A DNA stretch of 64,000 nucleotides from Phallusia mammillata (taxonomy: Eukaryota > Chordata > Ascidiacea > Phlebobranchia > Ascidiidae), in the NCBI GenBank assembly GCA_003260075.1, contig QLIY01000041.1, forward strand, positions 254,344 through 318,343. The letters run 5' to 3'. The position numbers and the translations under genes are program-made. The notes beneath the pieces are model-generated. The model was not told where the DNA came from. It worked only from the letters and a program-made list of their open reading frames with translations, and did no database searches. Positions within the stretch are counted from its first letter, which is position 1. Every line of letters starts with the position of its first letter. Below, piece after piece: positions 10,886 to 23,819 of the stretch.

Positions 10886-13240
10886 TTAGGCGGATTGCTG
10901 GAGAAGGTAGCCAAGCATAGCGGTAACAAGGATTACCAACACATTCTGCACAGGAGAAGTTGATCCGCTGCCTGGAAAAGAGCGAGAAACAATGAAGTTT
11001 TAGGATAAACGATTCAGAGTGAATATACACAGAATTTCCGGCAAACGCGTATAACCGCTATTTTACATCAATATTATTTGGATATTATTCTTCAACCTTG
11101 TGCTTTGATCAGTTTAATTGACACAATTATTGGTTTTTGTAACAAAACTTGGATATAGCCTAGCGCACCTTGATTGCATCCATGTCCTGTGCAGGTTCTG
11201 TTGCACATCCTGTAATCGATCCCGTCAACACTAGTCTCGTTGCAGCCGTTGCCCTGGTCGAAGTAAGCGCATCCTCTGACGACTTCTGATGTAAACCGTT
11301 CCTTTGAAGTTTCCGGACCTAAACATTTTTATAGCATGTACATTTTGGCATCGAGTCATTGTGATGCTCTTTAAATTTTAGTTCGCTTACCGATTTCCCT
11401 GACGAAGCAGTATTGGTGAGCAGGGCTTTGGCAGACAGTTGCCACTGGTGGGTTTTTAAGGCAAATGTCGTATCCAGCCACAAGTCCGTCAAAACTAGAT
11501 GAGGATCTTTGAGTACTGCACTGTACACATCTGCTTCGGGTTGCTGTAAAAAGATTGTCAACAAACACTGTTTTCCGATTAGAAACGTTTTAACGACTGA
11601 AGTGAAACTTACGAAATCCGACGTTGCATCCGTCATCAGTGCAGCTTTCCTCGCATGTCACTCTCAATGCGCTGCTTGTTCCAAGTGTTGCGTTAGTGCA
11701 AGAGTTAACAGATGTTGTGGAATCACGGCATCCGCGTTCAATTGATTCAATCCAAACATCGGGATCCGCTGAACAGTAATTCACAATAAAGCGCAAAGAA
11801 AATTTGATTCAAACACGAATCACGTACCTTGGTGTCGAAGATCGCCTTTTTCCTGGTAGTAGTAGATAATTTTTGAGTAGCACTGATTCGCTGCACCTTG
11901 GCAAAGTGTTCTTCCGGTTGCGGTGGTGCATGAGTGAGAATTTCCGGTTCCTGTACATTGTACGCACTGGAGAGCTCTATCTGCGGCCGCTACAACTCCA
12001 TCAGCTGCAAACATTCACTTGCCAACTTCGCTGTTTCCCAAATTATTGCTTGTGCTTACGTGTTCCTATGTTGCAGTCATCGGTCTGACAAGTACTGGTG
12101 CAAGTCTGTTCAGTGTGGTCGGTGAATCTGACATCAGCGGGGTTGGAAAACTCGCATCGGTCTTGGAAGTTGTTGGTTGTTGTGCATCCGCGGGTTATTC
12201 GGCTCGTCACCACGGCCCCAACTACAAGAAAGCGAAAGAACTGGTTTGAAATCGTTCTTACCAGGAACAGAACATACTTAAAATTGTTCTTCACAACTTC
12301 TCATTTTTGAAATAACTTACCGGCATCGTACAGGGTAGTTCTAGTTGTTGTGCAGTAAACATTCGCAGCCGGCGAGTTAATAGAGCAAGCTGTTCCTGCT
12401 GTTTTTGTGGCACAAGCGCTGTCAGTTTCCTGGGAGCATTGGACGCAAGAACGACGGGTAACTGTCACTGTGTGTAGAAAGTTGGATAAATTTGTGATGA
12501 TCGCAAATCTGATGATGATATTTACCTGCAGTTCCACAATCAGCTCCACTCCAATCTCCCACACAAACACACTGACCAGTGAAGTAATTGCAATATCCGT
12601 TGTTTATGCATGTTGATGCGCATGACATCAAGCTGTCTGTAAGTTGCAGCAATAAGTGATTTGTTTTGTGATGATAAGTGATAACGTTGTCATATGTCAA
12701 CTCACTTGCTGTAATCGTGTTGCAATTGTCAGTTGTGCAAGTGTGGTAACAAGTTGTCAGTTCAACTCCGCTGCCGAATACTGTGTTGCATTTTGGCGAT
12801 GCTGGGACGGTGGTTATTGTCACGTCAAAGTCACTTGATGCATCTTGTCTGCTTCTGTCCACAGATCTCAGGTTTCCTTAACGAAATTCTGTCAATATGT
12901 GCACTTATCAGCTGAATGTAGCCACTTAATCTTACCATCGGCGATTGTGAACGTGGTGAGACAATATGGAGTAACGGATTGTTGCAACATAGATGCTTCG
13001 TTTGTCGAGTTGTCATAGCAATGGTTGTCAGCCTGGTTTTCGTCATAATGCATGGAATTCATACATACTCTGCACATTCTGTCCACATTTGTTTGACCTT
13101 GAAATAAATTAATAAACAGCAATTGAACAATACTTCTGTTTGTTATTCTTACGATTCATCTTTTGTTAAACTTAAAACTTACCATTGACAGAAACGAAGC
13201 AGGCAACCGCCATCATCACACAAACTGTCGACAACTTCAT
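10886..13240 (-). CDS. Gene B: GPI-anchored four-LU/one-EGF protein
   Basis: Eleven exons: 13240-13183, 13097-12936, 12876-12706, 12636-12526, 12467-12321, 12221-12060, 12004-11828, 11768-11613, 11543-11391, 11318-11169, 10971-10886. They give 510 aa with every intron phase 1. Signal peptide MKLSTVCVMMAVACFVSVNG. LU1 closes CTTDNCN, then the EGF-like exon (CINNGYCNYFTGQCVCVGDW), LU2 closes CQTDDCN, LU3 CTDDGCN and LU4 CTGHGCN. The last exon reads GSGSTSPVQ, then a hydrophobic tail and a stop, a GPI-anchor signal. It is closest to genes C and D. The expected location is the cell surface; the partner is unknown. Confidence 0.87.
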
Positions 13241-16110
13241 TATTATCACTTATTTAATGTTTTTAAATTAAACAAAAAGTTTTCTAACACCTGAAAAACA
13301 GAACAACAACACTTAGTGGTTTGAAGGCGGATTCTTTCAAACAAAACTAAATCGGACTCTTAGTTTTTTTTGCTATGAATCTATTAAAACTGCAAAACAA
13401 ATATAACTTTGACAAGTTTTGACCGTTTTTCCGTCTAACCTGAAAGTAAAAATATCGGTGTCAGTAAAAACTTTTTTTTTTCACTCTGGCAGAATTAGGA
13501 ATAAAAATTGTTTACTGATTTTTTTATTGCAAGATTTTTGTCTCATGCTGGTAATAAATGCTATTTTCTTCAACGTCGAAGGGTCGTCTAATTTTTCCTG
13601 TTACAAAAAAAATTTCCTTATGTTGCTTAACAAAATATTTATTTAATTCGATAACTGGTGTTGTTAAAATTGGTGTACACACTTTTTTGGGTTTTTTATA
13701 TGTTTTTATGACTTCTTTTGTAATATCTGCTTCAGCCAAAACTGATGGATTTAAACAGGTGACGTAATTGGTTGTTTGCAAGCAGCCGCAAATTTTGTTT
13801 TTACAAATTTTTGGTTTGTCTAAACGCTGATTAACAACGAGCACATGTTTTGAACAGATGCGTTTAAATGCGGTTGCTTGAATCCTTCAGGTTTCTAGCA
13901 CCAATATTTTGAGGTTTGAATGTTGCCGCTGTATATGGACAAATTAAAAAACGTGTACTGTTGCCGTTAGTTAAATGGCGTTTTGAGTTAAGATCGCTCG
14001 CCACATTTGCAGCTTTAACGTTAAGTCTTTAGATGTTTGGTGACCAAATAAAAGGCACGCCTAGTGGTTTGCAAACATGAGAGTTTTTTTCTGCGTTTTT
14101 TTTCACGAGTAATGTTTTGTTTTATACGCAAACTGACTGAAGCAAAAATTTGTTCGGGCACTTTCAGTTGAACGGTTAATTGTTAATATTATTGGTGTGG
14201 ATATCCTATTCGAGCGATTCGTTTTAAATATACTGGTTTTGTGCGAATTTTAAACGTTCCCGGGAAACAGAGCATCCTTAGCAGCGTCAAGTCCAGGCTA
14301 AACTATGTTGTGTTGCTTAATACGGATTGGTTTTAAGTATCACTTCAGCTACCCTGGCAGGTGAAACAAGGAATTTTAAGAAGCTTAGAGCTTTTTGAAC
14401 TTGTTTCCACCCTATGATCAAAATGAGCGTTAGTTTGTGTAAGGTCGGGTTTAATAAATACTACGGTGCGGCAAGAATTTGATTTGGTTGCGCCAAAATT
14501 TAAGCAGAGTAAAAAGGGTGTGAAGTTACACGGATGAGTGATTACGTCAGGGTTAGCATGAAAACGACGGATAGCATTAGGGTTTTGTCATGCGGAACGT
14601 GACGTTAAAACATTTCCAACCCGTCCACAAAGTTGCAAAGTTACACTAAAGATTTTCGCTTGAATTTATTTTTAAACTTTGAATTGACCGCTCGATACAA
14701 ATTTTGAAGAATGTAGAAATTTATTTAGCAACAGGATATTAGGTCAATATGTTTACGCCGGGGAATGCTGTATTTTTCGCGTATTTTATGTTATTGCATG
14801 TGATTGAAACCGCTTATCAGACAGCTTTTAAAAAGTTTGGTCTGCAGTTTGTCACTGAAACAATAGACAATCAAAGTTGCCAAAAATGAAAACTGTTACA
14901 CGATTTAATTTGACGCACAACGCAACCCTACGAAATTTATCTGCGAAATTAATTGTCGTTAGAATACAGTGTGACACTTGTTACATCAGGTTTAAAGGTA
15001 CGTCGTGAATTAAAGTATGAAAACATAAAATTAAGGTATAATGACCAAATAGTTGACGACACAAAGCGCGTCTTCCCGGAGCTTTATCTGAAAATGCTGT
15101 CAATACGAACCCAACCGGTTTGAAAGTTGTAACAAAAAATCAGGTTATAAATGACATTATGTAATTCTGCTATATGTAATGTGTACACTATATGTAATTC
15201 TGGTTACGTATTAGTTTTCTGGATTATTTCATTAACATTAGATTACAAAGTTAATTTGCCGAAAAGTTACTGGACTAAACAACAAGGTATTTCGTGTTTC
15301 AGTTTTGTGGTTATCAAGGAACATGGTTGTTTTACAAAGCATGGCAACAAATTTTTTACTGTATTAAACGACGTTGCTTTTTGCCTTTACGCGCTGTGAT
15401 GGTTTAACCCATTTAACTCATGTCTAAAGGGTGACGCATGCTTTTCTCGTTTTCGTGGAAACAAGCGACAAGTTTTCATGCAAGATGCGATTCAGGGTTT
15501 AGACCACAAGATTGTGTCCAGTATTTCTCAAAATGAGCGCAAACGCATTCATGGGGCTGTTCGCAATAATGGTCGGGCGCTGGAATAAATCTGGGCAGTT
15601 GGAACCCTAAGCAGGGACAAATGAAATTCGTTCACATATCCATTTAAACATCCAACATGAGCAATTTGGTTACATGTTTTTGTAAAATCGATTCCAACTA
15701 AAATGCGAACTTGGTCAACCAGTGTCAGTGTATAAACCGTGGTTAAGTTATTTTAAAGAAACTGTTTTGCAAACGGCAAGCAGTTTAGGGGAGTGATAAG
15801 GAAAACTGTTTAAAAACACTGGTTTGGTCAATAATAATTAAATGCGTGCAGTTAACGCTACAACATGCGAAATGTACAACATTGTACGCTTGTGCAATAA
15901 ATATGGAAAATTTGTATTTGATGACATGCAGATCACATTCAAAGTCGAGCCAACTGTGAAAGTCAGCAATCATGCCAAAAATATAAACTGCTTCGATAAA
16001 TTTACAGTAACGGTTTGTAACCGAAGTTTAACACTACATAATACAATCTACATCATGTAAATCACACAGTTAAAATGTCACCAAGCAAACAAACAAATTC
16101 TCTGTCCATT
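13241..16110. other. Spacer upstream of gene B, partly duplicated upstream of gene C
   Basis: No gene supported. Segments from 13419 to about 14600 recur upstream of gene C at about 18880-20350 in the same order. Shared landmarks include GACCGTTTTTCCG and CACGGATGAGTGATTACGTCA. The block was therefore duplicated together with the gene. Confidence 0.6.
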
Positions 16111-18704
16111 TTACAACGAGAAGAATCGTTGCAAGGAATATCCGATGAATGCAGGGAGAGACACCATGAGCAAACTCTGCAATGGCATGGCAGATCCGTT
16201 GCCTGCAAACAAAACTTTGTTTAAATAATCGACAAGTGGGTTTCGTAGTTAAAGCGGCAAATCATATTAAGTGCGACTTAATTTGTCGAAAACGCTGTTG
16301 AGCGTAGAATTCTGGGTATTTATATTCTGAGGCAGTTGTTTGTTGCATTTTATATCAGGACGCTTTTTTGTCCAGTTCTTATTCAAAGTGGATTCCTAAA
16401 CTTTTTACAATATAACTTTGATGGAAAAAGACGCAGAAAATATGACTGGGTTACACCGGTATGTTATGTTGTAACAGAACTTGAATATAGCGCACCTTGA
16501 TTGCAACCATTCCCTGTGCAGGTTCTGTTGCACACTTTGTAATCGACCCCATCAACAGTAGTCTCGTTGCAGCCGTTTCCTTGATCGAAGAAAGCGCACC
16601 CTCTGGTGACTTCTCGCGTGAAACCTTCTCTGTCTTCACCTGAACCGCGAAATTTTGGGTCAGAAACGTGACTTACAACTTTCACGGACAAGTTTGCTTA
16701 CCGGTTTCCCTGACAAAGCAATATTGTTCAGCAGGGCTCTCGCAGAGTACTGCCACTGTTGGGTTGTTAAGGCAAACGTCGTAACCAGCCACAAGTCCGT
16801 GGTAGTTGGTTAATTCTCTTTGAGTACTGCATCGCACACATCTGCTACGGTTGGCTGGGAAAAGTTAAGATAAACATAAGATCTAAACTGGGATCAGTCA
16901 TAAAACGCCGAAGTAGACCAGCGACCACGGCACACTTATATATAAATCATAGTACACCAGGCCTATTGAAGGTGTACGATTTAGCCGGTCACCAAGCATA
17001 CCCAAATATGACAAGGAGTAGGCCAGAAAAATCTAGCATGAGGTGGGATTCGACCGAAGTGCAACTTACGAAATCCTACGTTGCATCCGTCATCAGTGCA
17101 GCTTTCCTCGCATGTCACTCTCAATGCGCTGCTTGTTCCAAGTGTTGCGTTAGTACAAGAGTTCACAGATGTTGTGGAATCACGGCATCCGCGTTCAATT
17201 GATTCAATCCGAACATCAGGATCAGCTGAACAGTAATCCACAATAAACACAAAGAAAATTTGATTCAAACACGAACCACGTACCTTGGTGTCGAAGATCG
17301 CCTTTTTCCTGGTAGTAGTAGATCAGTTTTGAGTAACACTGGTTTGCTGAACCTTGACAAGGCTGCCTATTGGTTGCTGTATAGCATCCGGAGGATTCAC
17401 CTAAGCCTGTACATTGTACGCACAGGAGAGCTCTATCTGCGGCCGCTACAACTCCATCAGCTGCAAAAATTCACTTGTCAACTTCGCTGTTTTTCATATT
17501 ATTGCTTGTGCTTACGTGTTCCTGTGTTGCAGTTATCGGTCTGACAAGTGCTGGTGCAGGTCTGTTCAGTGTGGTCGACGAATCTGGGGTCAGAAGGGGC
17601 GGAAAACTCGCATCGGTCTTGGAAGTTGTTGGTTGTTGTGCATCCGCGGGTTATTCGGCTCGCTACCATGGCCCCAACTACAACAGACGTGAATAAAAAT
17701 ATTCAAAAGTTTTTTTATTCCATCTTAGCACAAGTTTTTGTGCATTTTTGAAATAACTTACCGGCATCGTACAGGGTAGTTCTAGTTGTTGTGCAGTAAA
17801 CATCTGCAGCCGGCTGATTAATGGAGCAAGCTGTTCCTGCTGTTTTTGTGGCACAAGTGCTGTCAGTTTCCTGGGAGCATTGGACGCAAGAACGACGGGT
17901 AATTGTCACTGTGTGTAGAAAGTTGGATAAATTTGTGATGGTTGCAAATCTGATGTTAATATTTACCTGCAGTTGTACAATTAGTTCCCATGAAATCTCC
18001 CACACAAACACACTGACCAGTGAAGTAATTGCAATATCCGTTGTTTATGCATGTTGATGCGCATGACATCAAGCTGTCTGTAAGTTGCAGCAATAAGTGA
18101 TTTATCTTGTAATGATAAGTAATAACGTTGTCATATGTCAACTCACTTGCTGCGATCGTGTTGCAGTTGTCAGTTGTGCAAGTGTGGTAACAAGTTGTCA
18201 TTTCAATTCCATTGTTGAATGCTACTTCGCATTTTGGCGATGCTGGGACGGTTGTTATTGTGGAGTCAAAGTCACTTGCAGCATCTTGTCTGGTTCTCGT
18301 CATCATGCTCAGAACACCTAAACAGATTTGTCAAAACATGAAACTTCAAGTTTACTAACTCAATTCACTTAATCTCACCGTCGCGGAAAACGCTCGTGGT
18401 TAAGCAATATGGAGTCATAGATGAAGTAGCAGCTGGTGGGGTTAAGTTAGTTGCGTTGTCGTAACAATAGTTGTCCGTCTGAGTCTGGTCAGCATACAAG
18501 CCCGTTGTCGCGCACACTATGCATGATCTGTTTGTTTGGCCTGAAAGAAATGTCGTATTGTTAGACGATCTTGCGTCGTGTAACTAACATTTCTCAAGAA
18601 ACTCAGACATTTGCATTATTTATCTTTTATTAAACTTAAAACTTACCATTGACAGAAACGAAGCAGGCAACCGTCAACATCACACAAACTATCGACAACT
18701 TCAT
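16111..18704 (-). CDS. Gene C: GPI-anchored four-LU/one-EGF protein
   Basis: Eleven exons: 18704-18647, 18540-18379, 18317-18147, 18077-17967, 17908-17762, 17677-17516, 17460-17284, 17225-17070, 16854-16702, 16639-16496, 16202-16111. They give 510 aa, all introns phase 1. Signal peptide MKLSIVCVMLTVACFVSVNG. LU1 has its own sequence (CIVCATTGLYADQTQTDNYC), while LU2 and LU3 are almost identical to genes B and D. LU4 closes CTGNGCN. The tail NGSAMPLQ followed by hydrophobic residues to the stop is a GPI signal. EGF exon intact (CVCVGDFMGTNC). Predicted cell-surface protein of unknown ligand. Confidence 0.87.
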
Positions 18705-21167
18705 TCTTATCACTTATAATTAGTGTTTTCAAATTAAACAAAATGTTTTCTACAACCTGAAAAACAGAACAACAATAGTTTGTGGTGGGAAGACGTATTT
18801 TTTTAAAACTTAATTGGATTCTCAGTTTTTCTTATTAATGAATCTGAAGCTGCAAAACAGAGTTAACTTTGTCAAGTTTTGACCGTTTTTCCGCCGAACC
18901 TGAAAGTAAAAATATCAGTATTAGAAAAACAAGTTTTTTGTCTTTAACAAAATTCGATTTTTATTGCTTGATTTTTTTCTCTACGGCGTTTGTATTTAAT
19001 ATGGTGATATAAAAAGTAACCTTCCAAAACGCCCAAGACCAATCTAGTTATTCTGTTACAAAGATGTTATTTAAAAACAAGTTCCCGCCATGTTGTGTAA
19101 CAATATTTATGTAACATAATAATTGCTGTTGTAAATTTTTGTACAAATTTTTTTGGGTATGTATTTCCATTGTGTATTTTGCTCCTTGCTGCAATTTTTT
19201 CCGGGTAAACGTTTTTTTTTTCTTAGTCTTAGTACTCTCCATAGTAAATGAACGTTGAGTAAAAAAATTTACGTTGATTGGGCAGATAGGGCTAGGTTTG
19301 CGTTTTTTGCCATGGCAAAGCATTGCAGAAGTTATGAAGTTTTAATAAATTGTAGTTTTCCTTGGTGCCGCTGTACATCGACAAATTGAAATGCGTTTAC
19401 GATTGCAATCAGTTAAATAGCGTGTTGGGTGAACTTTGTTCGCCACATTTGCCGCTTTGACGTTTAGTTTGAGGTTTTTGGTGGCGAATTGAAAGCTACT
19501 CTTAAAGGTTTTCAAAACAGAAAAGTTTTTGGTTCAAGTTTTCGTTGCGAGTAATTGCCTGGTTTATGCGCAAGTTCAATTATTTTTCGTCAATTAAGAC
19601 CACTTACTAAACAATGGTTCGCTTGGGCACTTTTAGTTGAACGGTTAATTTTTAACATTATTGTTGTGGATAATTTTGAACAGGGGCATCCCCATCGACC
19701 GTACGGTTTTAAATTTTCGGATTTTGAGCGAATTTTAAAACGTTGCCGGGAAACAGAACATTTTTAGCAGCGTCATGTCCAGACTAAATTATGTTGTGTT
19801 GCTTAGTACGGGTTGGTTTAAAACAGGGGTGTGCAGCCTGCAGCCCACCGGCCAAATACGGCCCTTGATTAAAGGTTGTGCAGTCCGCAGTGACGCTTGG
19901 TTTTCAAATGTACTGGCAAACGAGTCCAGTTAATATATATTTTTAAGCAGATTAATGCATCCGGTGCTATTTTTCTCCGACCTGACAATATGTGGCTAGA
20001 ATCAAATGTGTATTTTACTTGTAATTGTTAACTCAATATAGGCATATTTGGTATGCAACAAAGTAAAATCACCTTGTGTTAAAGGTGCGGCTCGCGATCT
20101 AATTATTGTAATTGTATTTGGCCCCAAAGTGACAAAGGTTGCACACCCAATGTTCGAAACGTCGGTTTGGCTAATTTGCAGGTGCCATAAAAAGTTTTTG
20201 TGAGATTTAGAACGTTTTTAAAAAAATATAAATATTACGGTCCGACAAGATTTTGATTTGGTTGCGCCAAAATTTAAGCTGAGCAGAAAAAAATGTCGAA
20301 AGTTTAAGTCGCCGGCGTGAGTTACACGGATGAGTGATTACGTCACGGTTGGCATGGTAACGAGTGGTATCAAAAGAGTTTGTCATGCGGAACGTTGCGT
20401 TGAAACATTTCCGACCCACGCGCGAAGTTGGCAGGTTGTACGGTTAATTCTGGGATAATTTGGCGCGTAACTTACCGGTCAAATTTGGTAAATCCAGTGG
20501 GTGGATATTTAAGTGGTTAATATAATGCCAACGTGGATTGATCCTTGCACCTTGGACATACTTACTGCACATTCGACATACTACACATGTTTCATTGCAC
20601 CCCAACCTATTTTTTTCAATGCAGACTATAACAAAAGGCGGTTTTCACGTTTTTTTGCCATTTTTGTAAAGCCCATCATATTTAGTAAGTTTTGGTGGAT
20701 TTTATGTTGATTTAAACTTCCCCATACATTGAGATTGCGGGTGCAAAGTTGTAGGAAATTACAGTGTGCAATGTCTTCAAGGTTCAGAAAACTAAAGCTG
20801 AAGCGGAAAAAAATCACAAAGCAGCTTTTTGAATCAGTGTGAAGCAAGCAAGCATAAATCGTTGTGTGAATAAGCTGCATGCACGTCACATTGCGGAAAG
20901 CAGGTTTTGCGATTAATAGAAAGCATTTGTATTTTGCGGCACACAGAAAACATTCAATTATCTTGCCAACTGAAAAAGTCAACAATCATGCAATGAACGA
21001 CCAACTGTTCGCTCAATAATCACCAAATTGAAGCAAGCATTAGCGGATAAGCGGAAGCATCGACTACAAGCATTTCCCTTGCTGGGATAAAATAATAATT
21101 ATTTCTACATCATGCAAATCACACAGTTAAAACGTCACCCAGCAAACAAACAAATTCTCTGTCCGTT
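18705..21167. other. Spacer between genes C and D
   Basis: No gene supported. About 18880-20350 is homologous to the spacer upstream of gene B, interrupted by a possible MITE at about 19826-20153. Confidence 0.55.
19826..20153. mobile_element. Possible hAT-like MITE
   Basis: The left end CAGGGGTGTGCAGCCTGCAG and the complement of the right end (CATTGGGTGTGCAACC) form an imperfect inverted repeat of the common CAGGGGTGTGCAA type. The corresponding spacer upstream of gene B lacks this segment, supporting an insertion. I see no clean 8-bp duplication. Confidence 0.45.
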
Positions 21168-22988
21168 TTACAACGAGAAGAATCGTTGCAAGGAATATCC
21201 GATGAGTGCAGGGAGAGACATCATCAGCAAACTCTGCAATGGCATCACAGATCCGTTGCCTGCAAACGAAACTTTGTTGAAATACTTGGTTAAGTGGGTT
21301 TTGTTCTTTAGTTAAAGCATTAAACTTTTGTAAAGTGCGACTGTGGCGGTTGGACACGTCCCCTGTGAGAAGTAATCACGAGTAACATACAGATGCAATC
21401 AAAACGGGGGAGTTTGATGGCTAATACTTGTGCGTAAGGATCGAAAACCCAAATAGTTAAAACTTTATTACAAACCCCATTTCTTAACAGTGGAGTTATA
21501 AATTGTTACTGGCTAGTTAAGACATCGGTATGTTTTAACTTAGCACGCACCTTGGTTGCAACCATTTCCGGTGCAGGTTCTGTTGCACACTTTGTAATCG
21601 ACCCCGTCAACAGTAGTCTCGTCGCAGCTGTTGCCCCGGTCGAAGAAAGAGCATCCTCTGACGACTTCTCGGCTGAAACCTTCTCTGTCTTCACCTAGAC
21701 CAAGAAAGTTTGGGTCAGAAACGTCACTTTTAACTTTCACTGACAAGTTTGCTTACCGGTTTCCCTGACAAAGCAATATCGATGAGCAGGGCTTGAGCAG
21801 TCAACTGCAATTGATGGGTTGTTCAGGCAAATGTCGTATCCAGCCACAAGTCCGTTGATCGTTAAAGCGTTATTAGTGGCTGCCGCGATGGATCTTTGAG
21901 TACTGCATTGCACACATTTGCTGCGGTTTGCTGTAAAAAGGTGTCAACACGCGTTAGTATTTCCGAAGTGGAAACGTTTTAAGGACGGAAAGGAGACTTA
22001 CGAAATCCTACGTTGCATCCGTCTTCAGTGCAGCTTTCCTCGCATGTCACTCTCAATGCGCTGCTTGTTCCAAGTGTTGCGTTAGTGCAAGAGTTCACAG
22101 ATGTTGTGGAATCACGGCATCCGCGTTCAATCGATTCAATCATAACATCAGGATCAGCTGAACAATAATCCACAATAAAGCACAAAGAAAGTTTGATTCA
22201 ACCACGAACCACGTACCTTGGTGTCGAAGATCGCCTTTTTCCTGGTAGTAGTAGATGATTTTTGAGTAGCACTGATTCGCTGAACCTTGGCAAAGTGATC
22301 TTTGGTCTGCGGTGTTGCAGTTGGAATTTCCGGTTCCTGTGCATTGTACGCAATAGAGAGCTCTATCTGCGGCCGCTACAACTCCATCAGCTGCAAACAT
22401 TCAATTGTCAACTTTGCTGTTTTTCATATTAATGCTTGTGCTTACGTGTTCCTGTGTTGCAGTTATCGGTCTGACAAGTACTGGTGCAAGTCTGTTCAGT
22501 GTGGGCGGTGAATCTGGTGTCAGAAGGGGCGGAAAACTCGCATTGGTCTTGGAAGTTGTTGGTTTCTGTGCATCCGCGGGTTACTCGGCTTGTCACCACG
22601 GCCCCAACTACAACAGACGTGAATAAAAATACTTTTTTTCCGTCTGAGCTTGTCACAGCATTTGCTTTTGTGCATTTTTAAAATATCTTACCGGCATCAT
22701 ACAGGGTAGTTTTAGTTGTTGTGCAGTAAACATTAGCAGCCGGCTGATTAATAGAGCAAGCTGTTCCTGCTGTTTTTGTGGCACAAGTGCTGTCAGTTTC
22801 CTGGGAGCATTGGACACAAGAACGACGGGTAACTGTCACTGTGTGTAGAACGTTGAATGAATTTGTGATGATTGCAAATCTGATAATGATATTTACCTGC
22901 AGTTCCACAATCAGTTCCACTCCAATCTCCCACACAAACGCACTGACCAGTGAAGTAATTGCAATATCCGTTGTTCATGCATGTTGAT

Positions 22989-23068
<80 letters not shown>

Positions 23069-23819
23069 AATAAGTGATTTGTTTTGTGATGTTTATTGAT
23101 AATGTTGTCAGGTATGAACTTACTTGCTGTGATCGTATTGCAATTGTCAGTTGTACAAGTGTGGTGGCAAGTTGTCAGTTCAACTCCTTGGCTAAAATCT
23201 GTTGTGCATTTTGGCGATGCTGGGACGGTGTCTATTGTCAAGTCAAACTCGTCATTAGCTGCAGCATCAATTGGTCCTCTAAACACGGATGTCGGGATAC
23301 CTGAAAAAAAAAAATTTTGAGAAAATTTGTAATTTCGATCAGCAAAAGAAACATCTCACCGTCTAGGAGTGTGAACCTGGTGAAGCAATATGGAGTGACA
23401 GTTGATATCATCGCAGTATTTTCCATTGTTGCGTTGTCATAGCAATGGTTATCAGCCTGGTCTGCGTCGTAATAGCCGGTTATGGTGCACGATCTGCAAT
23501 TTCTGTCGACATTGGTTTGCCCTGAAAACAAGTTCGAAAAAAAACTCACAGAAATGCTATACAAACGAAATTTTAATAACTCATACTTTTGTGTTGGGAA
23601 AATATCATATTAATTAAATGTAAAGTGTTGAACAATTTTTGTGGTCGTTGTTTGGCGTGGAAAAGTGTTATATTATGAAAACACCTTACATCATATATTA
23701 AATACTTATAAAAAAAACCAGACATTTACATTATTTAACTTTTGTTAACCTTAAAACTTACCATTGACAGAAACGAAGCAGGCAACCGCCATCATCACAC
23801 AAACTGTCGACAACTTCAT
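21168..23819 (-). pseudogene. Gene D: four-LU/one-EGF GPI-anchored paralogue, broken in the EGF exon by poly-G
   Basis: Same architecture as genes B and C. Signal peptide exon 23819-23762 (MKLSTVCVMMAVACFVSVNG), LU1 exons at about 23521-23360 and 23301-23131, LU2 at about 22837-22690 and 22616-22455, LU3 at about 22395-22218 and 22162-22000, LU4 at about 21932-21760 and 21695-21550, and a GPI-signal exon ending at 21168 (NGSVMPLQ plus hydrophobic tail). Between LU1 and LU2, 78 G (22989-23066) replace about 31 bases that in B and C hold the splice acceptor and the first EGF residues including a cysteine. As written the EGF exon cannot be spliced properly. If the poly-G is artefact the gene is intact; everything else is open and conserved. 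LU4 has a longer variable loop than B or C. Confidence 0.75.
22989..23066. repeat. Poly-G run replacing coding sequence of gene D
   Basis: Seventy-eight G sit exactly where paralogues B (12605-12640) and C (18050-18080) have ordinary sequence containing the EGF exon acceptor. Flanking sequence resumes in register on both sides. Confidence 0.9.

Noticed and set aside
22975-23286. Minus frame ending in poly-proline
   Set aside because: The real exon (LU1 second half of gene D) ends at a donor near 23131; the poly-proline is the artefactual G run read in reverse.
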